A stretch of DNA of 64,000 bases from Castanea sativa (lineage: Eukaryota; Streptophyta; Magnoliopsida; Fagales; Fagaceae). Shown in pieces: positions 1 to 11,937 of the stretch. The translations under genes were made by a program, and so were the position numbers. The stretch lies in contig NC_134020.1 in the NCBI RefSeq assembly GCF_040712315.1, positions 13,555,251-13,619,250 on the forward strand. Direction: 5' to 3'. Below the pieces are notes generated by a model. The model saw only the letters and a list, made by a program, of their open reading frames with translations. It was not told where the DNA came from and searched no databases. Positions within the stretch are counted from its first letter, which is position 1; each line of letters begins with the position of its first letter.

Positions 1-532
1 AACATACTGAGGTTTTGATCGTGTCATTAGATCCCACTCCTGATATATCAAAGCAACCTACATTTCATGATCAGGTCCATTATCCTTTCAGGATTAAGAA
101 TTCATGTAAATAAAAGTTGTGAGATTTACTATTCATTTGACAGTCGTTAGGAGAATAATAAATCTCACAGTGGTCCAGTTCAATATGTCTTAACTCTTAA
201 AACAAATCAACATACCAACTAGAAGTCCCTACTTCCATAATCAAGACAGATCATCTTAGTTGATATGTTATAGTCTTCGCAGATGAAATGCCAAATTTCA
301 TCACCGACTACAAACTATAATTATGAGTTTACAAAGAACTTGTGATTTATATCTTCTGTAACTTTTCACATAAATCACATACTTCGCATCTCATGGACTA
401 TATGATAATGTCCAATATTCATGTTACCATTATTTTAGATTATAATAAAACAACTTTATTAATTACAACATTAAGTGATACATAATGTCATACATAACAT
501 CATACAATAGGATTTAAGGGCACACATCCTCA
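1..532 (-). mobile_element. Partial reversed copia LTR (1.4-kb family)
   Basis: This is the reverse complement of the first part of the 1.4-kb LTR that recurs from 30980 onward. It shares the long conserved stretches around CAGTATGTT and the ATGTATGAC repeats near the LTR start. The outer end at 532 reads, on the minus strand, TGAGGATGTGTGCCC, matching the usual LTR start TGTTAGGAT with small changes. The rest of the LTR lies left of the window, so it cannot be told whether this is a solo LTR or part of a full element. Confidence 0.85.
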
Positions 533-1789
533 AAAATTGTAGCCCTTTTGTTCCCTTTATGGAATTTTCTTGCATTTTGGCCATTTTGTAGGATTTAGAT
601 CTTGACCCTATGGTCTTGGTCCTCATACATACACCTTGGCCCATATCAAAGAGTTTGGGTCATCTCTTTTGCATGTTTATGCCTGCTTGCTTATATGCTT
701 TATGCTTGTATTAGCCTCTCTAGTTCGAAGCTTTGCCACGCTTGACACCCTTAGTGGGTTTGTGGTTGTGTGGTTACATCCGACACCTATGAGGCCCTAT
801 TTGGGTGTAACCATTTTGGAGGCATCTTTGGAGGCCGGGTTACTTCATGCATACCTTTCCCCTTTTTCGCTCCATGCGATAATATGCTTACCATGCTTGT
901 TTGTGCCACTTGTTGGCTTTCTATGCATCTTCACACACTTGCTTACATGTCCATACATAAGTCTGGTTTGCTAGTGTGTCATCCTTGCTTCAACATAATG
1001 AAGTTATGGACATTCGATCCAAACCTACATTTGTCCTTTGCGGACATCATCTTTTGTTTGCCTTCTCGCTTGTTTGCCTTCTCGCTTGTTTGCCTTCTCG
1101 CTTGTTTGCTTGCTTCCTCTTTCACTTACTTGCCGTGTCTATCATGCTTATCTGCTTTATGCCTCTTTCATATGCTATTAGCATCTTTTCCTTCCATTTC
1201 TTCTCTGTCGGTTTCTTGTCTTTGCCTTTGCATGTACACACATGGAGTGAGGACGCTTGGAGCTAGGGCACGGTCTCCCAAGCATAAGCAAAAAGGGTGC
1301 AGCTGTAAGCATTTAGATATAAGCCAAGCGGTTGTGCTCAGTAGGTTTAGAAGTTAGGCTTATCCCATTTGGTTATGTACTCTTTTAACCCCCCCTTTCT
1401 TCCTCCTTCCTTTCTCTCTTAGATGGTTCGTATTAGGTATATCATACTGTGTACCATTCGTACTTTCCTGCACTTATATTTTGGGCCATGCTCTAGGGAT
1501 GTAGGAATTTACTTCGTGCTCTACGTGCTTGCATTGTGCATGATGTATGTACATGTATACCTGCTTGCCCCCATTCTGGTGTGATTTTCACAGTCCATGT
1601 CACCTAAGGCAAGCGATGCCTAAATTTCGCCGCGAAAGTAAGGTGACACGTTGTCCGATTTTCACCATGGAAAACTAGTATTTTGCCTGAATGCCCTAGA
1701 AAAGCATAGATTAGTACCACACATGTTCAAAAGCCAAACCACAAAGCCCCCATGTATGTTATGCTCTGAAAGCCGATGTCAAAATCATG
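533..1789. other. Noncoding stretch, no supported gene
   Basis: This stretch is T- and C-rich on the plus strand. The open frames in it are short, overlap each other and have hydrophobic low-complexity translations, as expected from pyrimidine-rich DNA, and none resembles a protein family. It lies beyond the tandem repeat at the 3' side of the minus-strand gypsy element Gy1, so it may be that element's 3' untranslated region or LTR. No copy of the sequence on the other side of Gy1 was seen here. Confidence 0.5.
1057..1104. repeat. 16-bp tandem repeat, 3 copies
   Basis: The unit TTTGCCTTCTCGCTTG is present three times in a row without change, followed by a partial fourth copy. Confidence 0.9.
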
Positions 1790-2225
1790 TCGTCCATCCC
1801 GTAGGGAAGGACTTAGTAATGTTTTTGGACTACGGCACCTATCGATGTCAATGGTGACCCACCCATCCCGTAGGTAAAGCTTAGAAATTTTTTGGACTAA
1901 GGCACTCGTTGGTGTCCTTGGTGATCCGTCCACCCTATAGGTAGGACTTAGTAATTTTTGAACCAGGGTACCCGTCAATCTCCTTGGGGATCCATCCACC
2001 CATAGGTAGGACTTAGTAATTTTTGAACCAAAGTACCCATCAATATCCTTGAGGATCCGTCCATTCCGTAGGTAGGACTTAATAAGTATAATAACCAAGA
2101 TACCTGTCAGTATCCTTGGGGTTCCACCCACCCCGTAGGTAGGACTTAATAAGTTTTTGAACCAAGGTACCTGTCGGTATCCTTGGGGATTCTTCCACCC
2201 CATAGGTTGGACTTAGTAATTTTTC
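1790..2225 (-). repeat. 67-bp tandem array in the 3' region of Gy1
   Basis: About seven imperfect copies are anchored by GTAGGTAGGACTTA-like cores starting near 1801, 1870, 1937, 2002, 2068, 2135 and 2202 (spacing 65-69 bp). It lies just downstream, in element orientation, of the Gy1 integrase. Tandem arrays in the untranslated region before the 3' LTR are a known habit of Tat/Ogre-type gypsy elements. The minus-strand open frame through it is just the repeat read as protein. Confidence 0.85.
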
Positions 2226-2449
2226 TGAGGCCTTTCTTGTTTGTAGACATAATTTCTTGTGAATAGTCCCTTTATTAAAGATAAATACAAAATGTAGATA
2301 CTTTCGGCCGTTAGGCTTTAAGGCCTAAAAATTGGAAAACTTCATTGAACTTATAGAGAAAACATAGTTGGTAGCTTCTGGTGGCACTACTGGTAGTTCT
2401 TCCTTAGGTGAAAAGCGTTCCAAGGGTGGTGTAGTCTTTGTCCATTAAG

Positions 2450-3480
2450 TGTTTCTAAGTGGTAGGTGCCTTTCCTATAGCAGTCGACGATCTTGTAAGG
2501 TCCTTCCTAGTTGGGGCCCAATTTACCTTGAGTGGGGTCTTTGGTAGCTATGGTCACTTTCCTCAAGACAAGATCTCTGATCTCGAGGTGTTAGGGCCTA
2601 ACTTTGGTGTTGTAGTGCTTAGCCATGAGGTCCTGATAACATGTGATCCATTTTTTAATTGTACCCACTAAATTCATCTAGGAAGTCCAACTGTAGGCAC
2701 ATTCCTTCCTTCATTATGGTGGGCTATCCTATACCTAGTTAGTCCAACTTCTGTTATGATGATGGCGTCATTCCTAAATTCATGGTAAAAGGGTGTCTCA
2801 CTTGTAGACATGCAGGCTGTCATCCGGTATGCCCATAATACATTGGGTAATTCGTCCAGCCATATCCCCTTTGCCCCCTTAAGTTGAGTCTTGATTATTT
2901 TGAGTAAAAATCAGTTTGTGACTTCAACTTGACCATTGGCCTGTAAGTGGGCATGTGATGAGTAGTGGTTTTTGATTCCTAGCTTTTGCCAAAAATCCCT
3001 AAATGCGTCGTTGTCAAATTGCTTCCTGTTATCAAAGACGAAGACTATGGGATTCCAAAGCGGCAATTGATGCTTTTCTAGACAAAGCCTAAAAAATTCT
3101 TCTCGGAGAAGGTGGCGAAGGATTCTACCTCAACCCATTTAGTAAAATAGTCAATCTTTACGACGAGGAACTTGAGTAGCCGCATTGCCATAGGGAAGGG
3201 TCCCATCATGTCGAGTCCCTACTAAACAAATGGCTAGGGGATGTTCATTAGGGTAAGTTCCTTTGACGGTTGTTGTATGATATTGCTAAAGCATTGGCAT
3301 TTGTCACACGCTTTTATGTAGAATTGAGTGTCCTTCTGCATAGTGGATCAATAGTAACTCGTACGAGTTTATGGACCAGTGATTGCACTCTTAAATGGTT
3401 TCCTTATACTCTCTTATGGACATCCCTCATGGCCCAGTCTGCTTCGTTAGGGACCAGACATCTTAAGTACGGATGAGAGA
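2450..3480 (-). pseudogene. Gy1 integrase (broken)
   Basis: Minus-strand translation of this region gives an integrase pattern. A zinc-binding H2C2-like part lies near 3300-3480, followed by core pieces including a QANGQVEVTN-like stretch (around 2900), which holds the catalytic glutamate, and a LWAYRMT-like stretch near 2830. Integrase would insert the cDNA copy into the genome. Several stops and at least one frame change break it. It is the last coding domain of Gy1, before the 67-bp array, as expected for Ty3-gypsy. The identity is clear from the motif order; exact limits are approximate. Confidence 0.75.
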
Positions 3481-3639
3481 AGACCCTTTAGTAAAGGACA
3501 TCTCCAATCAATATGAAACATGATAATTACACTTTCAGCGTTTGAGAAGCATTATGGCCTTTTGGAAGTGTTTCATTCTTGAGGTAGGAAATGATTGGTT
3601 TTGTCCAGTCAGCTTCTGTGGGGATCTCCTATACATCTA

Positions 3640-4420
3640 TTTTGTCAATGGCAAGCGAGTATTGGATGAAGGATAATACTTGACCATTGGTGGCCATGTG
3701 TTCCATGGATCCTGCTTTGGCTAGACAGTCAGCTTGCTCATTTTCTTCCATCGGGATTTGCATGAATTCATCCAAGAACTCCTAGCTTACCCTTTCTTTG
3801 AACATGCTTAGGTATTCCCTCATCCATTCCCCTTAAGCATCATAGTCTCCAGTGATATGTCCAACGATAACTTGTGAGTCGTAGTGTATGACTAATGATG
3901 TAGCCCCTGTAGCCTTTAGCTAGTTCGAGACCCGTTAAGACTGCTTCATACTCGGCTTCATTGTTGGTCGTTGGAAATTGGAGATGGACTGCACATTCTA
4001 TCAAATCTCCCTCTAGCAACTGTAGGAAGACCCTGACTCCTCCAGCACGTTAATTGGACGAGCCATTTGTCCGTATTGTCCATGGTGCTGTTCCTTCATC
4101 TTCATGTTCCTTTTCTGTGAATTTAGCAATGAAGTCAACCAAAGCTTGGGCCTTTATCGTACTTCTTGGTCAATATAGTATGTCAAATTTGCCAAGCTCA
4201 ATTGCCCATAAAACTAATTGTCTCACTGCCTCCAAATTTTTCATTTTCTTTTGTAACAGCTTCTCCGTCTAGACCACTATGGTGTGAGCCTGGAAGTATG
4301 GCTTGAGTTTGGGGGCAGCCATGATCAAGGAAAAAGCTAGCTTTTCTATAGGAGGGTCCCTCTCTTCCACCCCTCAAGTGCTCAGCTATTGTAGTAGACT
4401 AGTCACTGTATGCGGTCCTC
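3640..4420 (-). pseudogene. Gy1 RNase H (broken)
   Basis: On the minus strand this shows an RNase H pattern with a TTNNEAEYEAVLTGLELA-like segment near 3920-3970, the stretch that holds a catalytic glutamate in gypsy RNase H. This activity removes the RNA strand during reverse transcription. Stops are frequent after that block. It lies between RT and integrase as in other gypsy pol genes. Confidence 0.7.
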
Positions 4421-4429
4421 TTCCCCGAT

Positions 4430-5442
4430 GAGTGCTGAGCTGACGACCGTTGAGGATACGACCAAGTAGAGGGAGACTTCTTCGTCGGGCTTAGACAAAT
4501 TGAGTAGCGATGGGAACGCTAGGTATGTATTCATCTCCTTGAAGGCCTTCTGGCATTCATTAGTCCACTCAAAGGCTTTCTTTAGTGTTTTGAAGAATGG
4601 TAAGCATTTTTTCTGTTGCTATAGAGACGAACTTGTTGAGAGCCGCAACTCTACCATTAAAGCTTTGTACCTCCTTGATTTTCTTTGGAAGTGTCATCTC
4701 TAATATGGCCTAAATTTTTTGGTGTTGGCCTTCACACCTCACTATGATACCATAAAGCTTAAAAACTTTCCTAACAACACTCCGAACATACATTTGCTAG
4801 GATTGAGTTTCTTGTCGTAGAGGTGTGGGGTCTCGAATGTCTCTTGAAGATTGTCTAGGTGACGATCCTCCTACGTACTTTTAACAAGTATATGTCATCC
4901 CCGTACACCTCAACATCTCGTTTAATCTGCTAGACGAACATCCTATTCATAAGCGATTGATATGTCGCTCCCGCATTTTTTAATTTGAATGACTTGACCT
5001 TATAGCACAAGAGCCCTTGGCTCGTGATGAATGAAGTTTTCTCTTGGTCCGCCTCATCCAACCTGATCTGGTTGTAGCTGATGAAAGCATCCATGAAACT
5101 CAATAGCTAGTCTCTAGCCATCGAGTCCACGAGAATGTTGATACACGGGAGTGGGTAATTGTCCTTTGGGCATGAACTATTTAAGTCGGTGAAGTCCACA
5201 CATATCCTCCACTTGCTGTTTGCCTTTTCAACCATCACTACATTAGGCAACCAATTAGGGTAATACACCTTTTTGATGAAATCTGCTTCTAGCAACTTAC
5301 GTACTTCTTCCCCTATGGCTTTGTCTTTCTCTCGAGCAAAGACTCTTCTTTTGTCAGACAGGAGGGAAGGATGAAGACACATTGAGTTTGTGAACCATAA
5401 TACTTGGATTAATCCTCGGCATGTTCTTATGTCTCCAAGCAA
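4430..5442 (-). pseudogene. Gy1 reverse transcriptase (broken)
   Basis: The first part (5442-5107) is open and carries the N-terminal RT signature: FIKKVYYPNWLPNVVMVEKA, then a CVDFTDLN block and a YPLP motif. Downstream are a KNAGATYQ-like motif near 4960 and, at 4894-4905, the catalytic box, read as YGDD rather than the usual YVDD. This enzyme copies the element RNA to DNA. Stops and frame changes after 5107, and a frame change from the protease reading frame between about 5350 and 5450, make it inactive. The YGDD may be a point change from YVDD. Confidence 0.8.
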
Positions 5443-5449
5443 AGATGTC

Positions 5450-6150
5450 CTAATTGTTCTTTAGGAAGAGGGTGAGTTCCTTACGAATTGAAGGGTCTGC
5501 GTGTGTGCCGATGGGGGTGATCTGACATGGGTAGTCATCATCTAGAGAGATTTCCTCTTTGTCTTCTATTGGTTCCACTGTAACCCATTGTTCCTCAATG
5601 TTTAATGCTTGCAAATGATTTTCCATCTCTAACATGGCTATGTAGCATTCACGAGCCGCTATCTTGTCTTTGCAAGCATCTCTTATTCTATACTCCACTG
5701 GGGACTTCACCAATAGGTGGCATGTAGATGTGGCTACTCTCCATGCATTGAGTCTAGGCTGCCCAATGATGGCATTGTAAGCGAAAGAGCAATTGACAAC
5801 TAAGAAGCTCTTCTCCTTAGTAAGCTGTTGAGGGTATGTGCCAATGGTCATTGGTAGGGTGATGGTCCCAATGGGGAAGACTTTGGTACCACGAAATACT
5901 ACTAGTAGTGTATTTAAGGGCAAGAGCCACTCCTTGTCGATCCTTATTTGCTGGAAAGCAGGATAGTAAAGGATGTCTACCGAACTCCCGTTATCCACCA
6001 GCACTTGTTGGGTATTCAAGTCGGCAATCGAAAGGTTGATAACTAGAGCATCATCGCGGGGGTGGTGGAGTAGCCGGGTGTCATCTTCGGTGAAGCTAAT
6101 GGTCAGGTTATCAAATTTAGTTATCTTTGGTAGTCAGCCAGAAATCCGGA
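5450..6150 (-). pseudogene. Gy1 aspartic protease and gag-protease linker
   Basis: The open part spans 6019-5450. It has the retropepsin active-site segment QQVLVDNGSSVDILYY at its start, where the catalytic triplet is DNG instead of DTG, then an AYNAIIGQPRLNAW block, the family's conserved second half. The protease would cut the Gag-Pol polyprotein. It is in the same frame as the gag part upstream but in a different frame from RT. An acidic tail precedes the RT. An upstream part back to about 6150 is readable with stops. Confidence 0.75.
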
Positions 6151-6159
6151 CGCTTTGCA

Positions 6160-7562
6160 CCATCCGCAAGTATGTCTTTCTTGCTTTCCTAAAGGAACCA
6201 GCCATCGTGCTAACCCCTACAATCACTCTTATTGCCCCGAGCGGAGCCCTCGGCCATTCTTTGGCCCTTCATTTTGGTTTGGGATCCCTCAACGGGTTCT
6301 CCCTGCCCCTAATGAATCGTTGTAGTTTCCCTTGCTTAATGAGAGCTTTTATTTGCTGTTTTAGGTCATAGCACTCAAATTTGTCATGCCCATGGTCCTA
6401 ATGGAAACGACAATACTTGTTCCTTGGACTTTTGTTTGGATCGCCGTTCAGCTTATCCAACCAAATCAGCATTGTGTCGTCCCTAATTTGCAGAAGGACT
6501 TGGTCAAGTGGTGTGTTTAGTGGGGTGAAGTTAACAATCCTCCCAAGTGGAGGTTTCGATCTCCTATTGTCTCTTTTGTCATTTGTCCGGGTAGACTTTC
6601 TTCCTTGGTCCTGATGGGGATCGTCTTGCCTTTCCCTTTTCTTTAGTCTGCCCTCTTGGGGTATTATGGTGTCCTCAACGTTCATATACTTAGTCGCCAT
6701 GTACAACATGTCAACCATCGTCTTCGGGTCGTTCTTGCAGATGAACAAAAGAAATTCTCCCAATTGGAGCTCGTTAGTGAATGCAATGACCAAGACTTTG
6801 TTGTCAACCTCATTAATCAAAAGGCCCTCCTTGTTGAAACGAGTCACGTATGATCTTTAGCTTTCATCTTCCCATTGCTTAATGTTCAACAAGCATCCTA
6901 AGGACTTTTTGTACCTTCGGCCCCCAATAAAATGGGTAACAAAGTGTCTGCTCAATTCCTCAAATGTAGAGACGATATTGGGTGTTAGTTAGCTGAACCA
7001 CACTCTTGCTGGTCCCTTAAGTGTAGTTGGGAATGCCCCATACATAATCACATCTAGAACCCCTTGTAGGTGCATAAGGGTCTTGAACGACTCCAGATGA
7101 TCAAGCAGGTCCAGCGACCCATCATATGCTTCCACCTACGGCATTCGAAACTTGGCTGGGAGGGGGAAGGAAGTTACTTGTGCCGTGAAGGCTGAGTTCG
7201 TTTGCTTAACTAGCTCATCTAGGTTGGTGGATACCCATCCCCTCATGGCGTTCATCATCATGTCCATCTTTTCCTCCATCATCTACATGTCTTGTGCTAT
7301 GCGCATTGTGTTGCTTTCCAGTTCCGATGGGCGGTCGATGTTTTCCTAGTCGTCTTGCCTATTGGGAATGTTACTTTCTTCCTAATCTACCAGTTATTGA
7401 CTGCCATTTTTTTCTTCATTGTTCCATCAGTCATGTTGATCTTCGGGACGTCGTTCATTCCTCTAGTTTAGTTGCTGCTCGAACTCTTGGTTGAGCTGGG
7501 TGAGTCGCTCAACTGCCACGAGTAGGGCAATGTGTGGGTTCCTTGTCTCCTAGTCGATGGTA
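6160..7562 (-). pseudogene. Gy1 gag (broken)
   Basis: The minus-strand reading from about 7562 begins with a TRSMATID-like stretch and continues as gag. The open part 6847-6398 shows a conserved capsid segment (FTNELQLGEFLLFIC), then a basic lysine/arginine-rich stretch and the start of the C-terminal CRFH motif. The latter continues, past a stop, as a DHGHD...CYDLK segment near 6350-6400, the zinc-binding-like end of Tat gag. Gag packages the element RNA. Several stops split it; the start near 7562 is my best guess. Confidence 0.7.
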
Positions 7563-8460
7563 GCCATTGATCGCGTCTAGACCATGTGACTCTTTGTCTT
7601 AGAAGGGTGATATGGCTAATCACTCATTTTCCACAAACGAAGCTAATTTAGGTTGCACAAAAATTTTCAATGAGCTGATTGTCCTTGAATGCTCCAACAA
7701 GTGCCTAAAGAATATGAATATAAAAGCCAAACAGAGAGCATCAGTGGGGTGCCTGCCAAAGACCCTACAAAAGTTAAGTTAGTTAATGAGAAATATCCAA
7801 GGACTCTATAGTGAGAGAGCTAGGGATTTTCAGCGTACTTGGGAAAAGAGGAGATCTAATGCTTATATAGTGATGAACAGTGAACCAAGATCCCTTGAAT
7901 GTAGGGATTTTTCCTTTCAGAGAAGATTTGGAATTAGGGTTCCAAGATTTTAGGGTGTCTTTCCATATGGTGAAGATATGGGCGTGTAGTAAGGTCTTTG
8001 GATATGGTGTGCAAGATATTTGCATGTGGGGATATATATGTGGGGACCACGTAAAGGATTGTAGGGCCTGTCATTTCTGCCCATCGGCATGGCCATTTGT
8101 CTTTTGGTATGTGAGTGAAGAGATGAGGATTTATTTGTTCGTCGATATCTATTCATCGCATATTCACCCTTCTAAACTTTTATCACGCTGGACCTGAGGC
8201 GAACATAGCATGAGGGATTTGAGGCCTTTAACATGACAGACCCATGGTCTGCAGGATACATGGTTCTTCCGTCGAGATGGTGTGGATGGGATTGCTAATC
8301 CCTGTGAGCATTTAGCTAGACGGAGAGAAAGGGGAGTCTTGAGCCCATCGAGATTATTTAGGATGGATGAACATAAAAAATATCCTGCCAGACAAAAATA
8401 CCCTTATCACTATTCATAAAAAAGTAAAAAGGAAAAGAGAGAAGGAAACAAAGAGAAGAA
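7563..8460 (-). mobile_element. Gy1 leader and probable 5' LTR
   Basis: This is noncoding DNA upstream of Gy1 gag. On the minus strand it has a TATA-like box (CTATATAAGC at 7861-7870), as in an LTR promoter, with the leader following toward gag. A second LTR with the same sequence was not found in the window, so the LTR label rests on position and the TATA box only. Plus-strand frames here are not protein-like. Confidence 0.45.
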
Positions 8461-9218
8461 GTGTCACCATCACTATAAATTTTATCATGTAGGTAGAATA
8501 GATTGGTGTCGGACCTTTTTTAAAACATTACAAATAATAATAATTTAGACAGTTATTTACTTATTATTAATGTGACACTAATACACTTTTTTTTTTTTTG
8601 AAAGCTTTTAAAGAAAAAAAAAATTATAAACAAACTTTGGTTTGGTTTAAGTTTCACCTAGTGTACCATTAAACAATGTTATATCACCTAATAACTTTTT
8701 ATTATATTAATATTTAAAAAATCTCACTGTTGGATTACGTCTTCTTTATGTTCTTAACACTCATACTAAGATTGGTGTGAATCAAGTGTTATTTATTATT
8801 AGTGTGCAGCCCCATGCATATGCACAGGTACAATTAAAAACAATCACAACTATACATTTTTTTAGAAGAAATTCAAATTATACATAGTATTAGCTTACAC
8901 TTTTTTTAAACCATGAATTTCTAAAATATGTAATGGTTTCTCATTAAATGTATATATGATTTAGAATTTAATTGGATTTTGACTTTTTGGTATTTTTACC
9001 CAATAATTTACTTACCACAAAAATTTAAAAAAAAAATGGACACAGAGGAAAATTGGACTCCAATTGAAATCCAATTTAGAATCTAATTGGATTTGGATTC
9101 TTTGATTTTTTCACTCAATAATTCACTTGACACAAAATTAAAAATTAAATAGGACATGCAGGCGGTGCAAAATTGAAAATCCAATTAAAATTTAACTAGA
9201 TTTTCTTTGAGTTTTGGC

Positions 9219-9223
<5 letters not shown>
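8461..9223. other. AT-rich noncoding DNA with a local duplication
   Basis: No gene is visible. Two diverged direct copies of about 118 bp lie at roughly 8960-9080 and 9085-9205; both contain an AATTGGATTT start, a CAATAATT(T/C)ACTT middle and an end rich in AATCCAATT. Confidence 0.6.

Positions 9224-9283
<60 letters not shown>
9224..9283. repeat. (TA)n microsatellite
   Basis: About 30 uninterrupted TA dinucleotides. Confidence 0.98.
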
Positions 9284-9284
<1 letters not shown>

Positions 9285-9830
9285 TTCTAATGGGTAATCA
9301 AAAAGTGTTTATCGTCCATGTGAGTCGTCCATAAGAAGAAAGTTTGTCCAAAATAATGGTCTGGAAGGAAGAGGGAAAAACGGTAACACTAAGGAGAAAG
9401 GTCGTCAAAGAAAGATAGATCATCTACATGACAAGAGACTGTAGACAACCAATGAACACTTAGTAAATTCTTAGGTGTTCTTTGCAAACCAAGAATAGTT
9501 GCACCACGATACACTATTCCGAGACGTAGGTCAATTCCTCGAAATTCACTCCACTCTCCTCACTAAGTCAACACATCTCCCACGATGTTAGTGGCACCTA
9601 ACAAGTAAATCCAGTTCAAACTCTTTATAAAAGGGACCAAGTCTCACCAACTGTTCATCCACTTCTTATACTTGAGTCCTAGAGAGAAACTAACTTAATC
9701 ATCAGAGGGTCCTTGACTGATTCACTCCAGTCACCTTCAATAGCCTTTCTTTCTCTTTTTGGTCAACGATTTGCCATTGAAGTTCAGAGCATACAGCCTA
9801 TTGATTTTCAAACATAATCAGATTCAATCT
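9284..9830 (+). mobile_element. Probable LTR relic
   Basis: A promoter-like TTTATAAAAGGG sits at about 9623-9634, followed about 75 bases later by ATCAGAGGGTCCTTGACTGA, a type of segment I recognise from the transcribed part of some plant gypsy LTRs. No coding sequence adjoins it and no target duplication was found, so it is called a relic with low confidence. Confidence 0.4.
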
Positions 9831-10686
9831 AGAAACTCATATTTTATGCATAATTTTAAATATAAAAACTTAAAATGTAAACATTTATTAGATGACATAG
9901 TCATTAGTCTCATATCATTTTGAAAATTTGCACGCATGTAGAATATAAGAAAAAAAAATCTAATCCAATGATGGATCTATTAAAATTCGCATCCAATAAA
10001 AAAATTATCGAGTTGTGTAACGTAATTTAAAGTTATAGGAGGTGTAAGTTAAATTTAACCTAATAAATTTAACATAATTGAGAAAGCAAATGAACAGAGG
10101 AAACCTGGAAAACAAATACAAGTATTAAACTAGATTAAAACAGTAATGCCCTAGAGACGAGAAGAAGACATGACAAAAGAATACAAGGAAAGTTACCACA
10201 CCGACAAGTTTGAAATTAGCTCGCAGCTAATATTCCAGTTTTGAGGCACCTAATAAGTAATAACAACGACAATACACGTGCTGTTTAACTTTGTCTCACT
10301 TCATGTGATGTACCATGTGGTGGGGACTTGATGACTTGATGCTTATGTTATGTACATGTTTATCTTCATTAGCTTTAGGCTTAACCTTTCTTTTCTCACA
10401 AGTGGGTGTTGTCAGACATATACTATTGATTGTGTTAGGCCATCTGCTTTTTCCTGATTTCATATTTATTTACACTGGCCTCTCAATATAAATATTTCAC
10501 ATTTTGTTGATGAGCTAGTGAAAACGATAATATCTTCCTAATATAATAATATAAGGGGAAAAAATGAGGTTCAAACCTTTATATACCCTAACACTTTTGT
10601 AGAATATTAATTGTTTAACAGTAAAAATAGAAAGCCAAAATAAGTATTTTTGGGGATTATTACAATCACCAAATTTGAAAACAAAT
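9831..10686. other. AT-rich noncoding DNA
   Basis: No open frame of note, no repeat array and no recognisable element was seen. Confidence 0.5.
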
Positions 10687-10927
10687 AAGAGCATTCATAT
10701 TAGCCTGTTTAAAATTTTTTGTTTATATATTTTAGACTAGGAATTTTTTTTGTTTTGTTTTTTTTTACGTGGTCACTTTTCAAAAACACCAAAATCAGAC
10801 TATTTATTTTACACCCCATTTTATTTATATAACCAACTTTATTCTTCATTTATTATTATTTTTATTTACTCTCTTTCTCTCTCGTCTCTCCTCTCTCTAC
10901 TCTCCTCTCAATATTAAAATCCTCACC

Positions 10928-10967
10928 TTCTTCTTCTTCTTCTTCTTCTTCTTCTTCTTCTTCTTCT
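10928..10967. repeat. (TTC)n microsatellite
   Basis: Thirteen TTC triplets in a row; a second TTC tract follows at about 10997-11024. Confidence 0.97.
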
Positions 10968-10993
10968 ATAGTCGTTGTTGTTGCTTCGCCTGC

Positions 10994-10996
<3 letters not shown>

Positions 10997-11024
<28 letters not shown>
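10997..11024. repeat. (TTC)n microsatellite, second tract
   Basis: About nine TTC triplets, separated from the first tract by about 30 bp. Confidence 0.95.
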
Positions 11025-11480
11025 CCTGTTCTCGTGGTTGTTACTTCACCTACTGCTACTTCTTCTTGAGTTTGAAGATTCATATAGATACTATATATGA
11101 GTTTTTGAGTTTGAGATCTATATTTGAGGATCTGTATATGGGTTTGATGATTTTGAGATCTCTATTTGATGAATTTTATGATTTGTATGGATTAGATGAA
11201 TTTGTTTAAGAATTTGCAAAATTTTGCTGGGATTAAAGTTGAGATAGAGACGAAAGAGAGTAAGAGAGAAGAGAGAGAGAATTTGATGGGTGATGGAAGA
11301 AGTGAGAGAAAAAATGGGAAAAAAAAAATTTAAAGTTATAGTAACCGTGTATATTTACATAGTAACTGTAGCAAAAATGAAAATCTAGAATAATATAGAA
11401 TGACTAACATAGACAATTTTGGGGGCTTAAATGTGTAATTTCACATCTTTTTCTATCATACACCAATTAGTAGGGAAGCT

Positions 11481-11932
11481 CTATTAATGAAAGTAGTAAA
11501 AAGGCACACATAATATAACAAAGTGAAAAATTAATGAAAGACCTCTTAAATGTAAAAAAAAAACACTCAAAAAATTCATTCTATAGAAAATTCACTAGAA
11601 AAAAATAGTTACAACAAATCACTTAGAAAATATTTGCACAACTAGATTCTTTATGATAATATCAACAAACGCTTTGCATGCCTTCCCATTGCAATTCCCT
11701 CATCAACCTTAGGAATTCCTCTATCTGGACCTTCTCCTCCATAAATGATTTCCAATTTTCTGTAGCCTAATTTGATTGATGATTGGAGTGTGATGCTATC
11801 AACAATAATACTACTATATCAATATTAATTAATCATATATAATATTACAAAGGAATTACAATTAAAAATCAAAATTAGATTTTACTTGTAATCTAATTTT
11901 GTGCCAATTGTCCTTTTAATTGACCTATCGAA
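11481..11932. other. AT-rich noncoding DNA
   Basis: Nothing recognisable. It ends at the target-site duplication of the Co1 element (GTATT at 11933-11937). Confidence 0.5.
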
Positions 11933-11937
11933 GTATT

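Larger units (their letters stand above)
1790..8460 (-). mobile_element. Gy1: decayed Tat-like Ty3-gypsy element
   Basis: Read on the minus strand, the order is gag, aspartic protease, reverse transcriptase, RNase H, integrase, then a tandem-repeat 3' region, which is the Ty3-gypsy order (integrase last). The RT block around VVMVEKANSKWRICVDFTDL and the gag/protease style fit Tat-type plant elements. All domains carry stops or frameshifts, so it cannot move by itself. The ends are uncertain: a promoter-like LTR region is at about 7640-8460, but its partner LTR was not found. The right-hand limit is an estimate. Confidence 0.8.
10687..11480. mobile_element. Candidate nonautonomous element with pyrimidine tracts
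   Basis: The block starts with TAAGAGCATTCATATTAGCC, a style of end seen in small plant DNA elements, and holds two TTC tracts and CTCTCTC tracts. No matching inverted end was found on the right, so it could be truncated or simply low-complexity DNA. The open frames through it are poly-Phe/Ser or poly-Glu readings of the TTC repeats and are not genes. Confidence 0.3.

Noticed and set aside
636..1357. Overlapping plus-strand open frames upstream of Gy1
   Set aside because: Low-complexity hydrophobic translations, overlapping in several frames, with no family resemblance; typical of pyrimidine-rich DNA.
10769..11209. Open frames rich in Phe or Glu across the TTC tracts
   Set aside because: They are the microsatellite read as protein; no conserved domain and no fit with neighbours.
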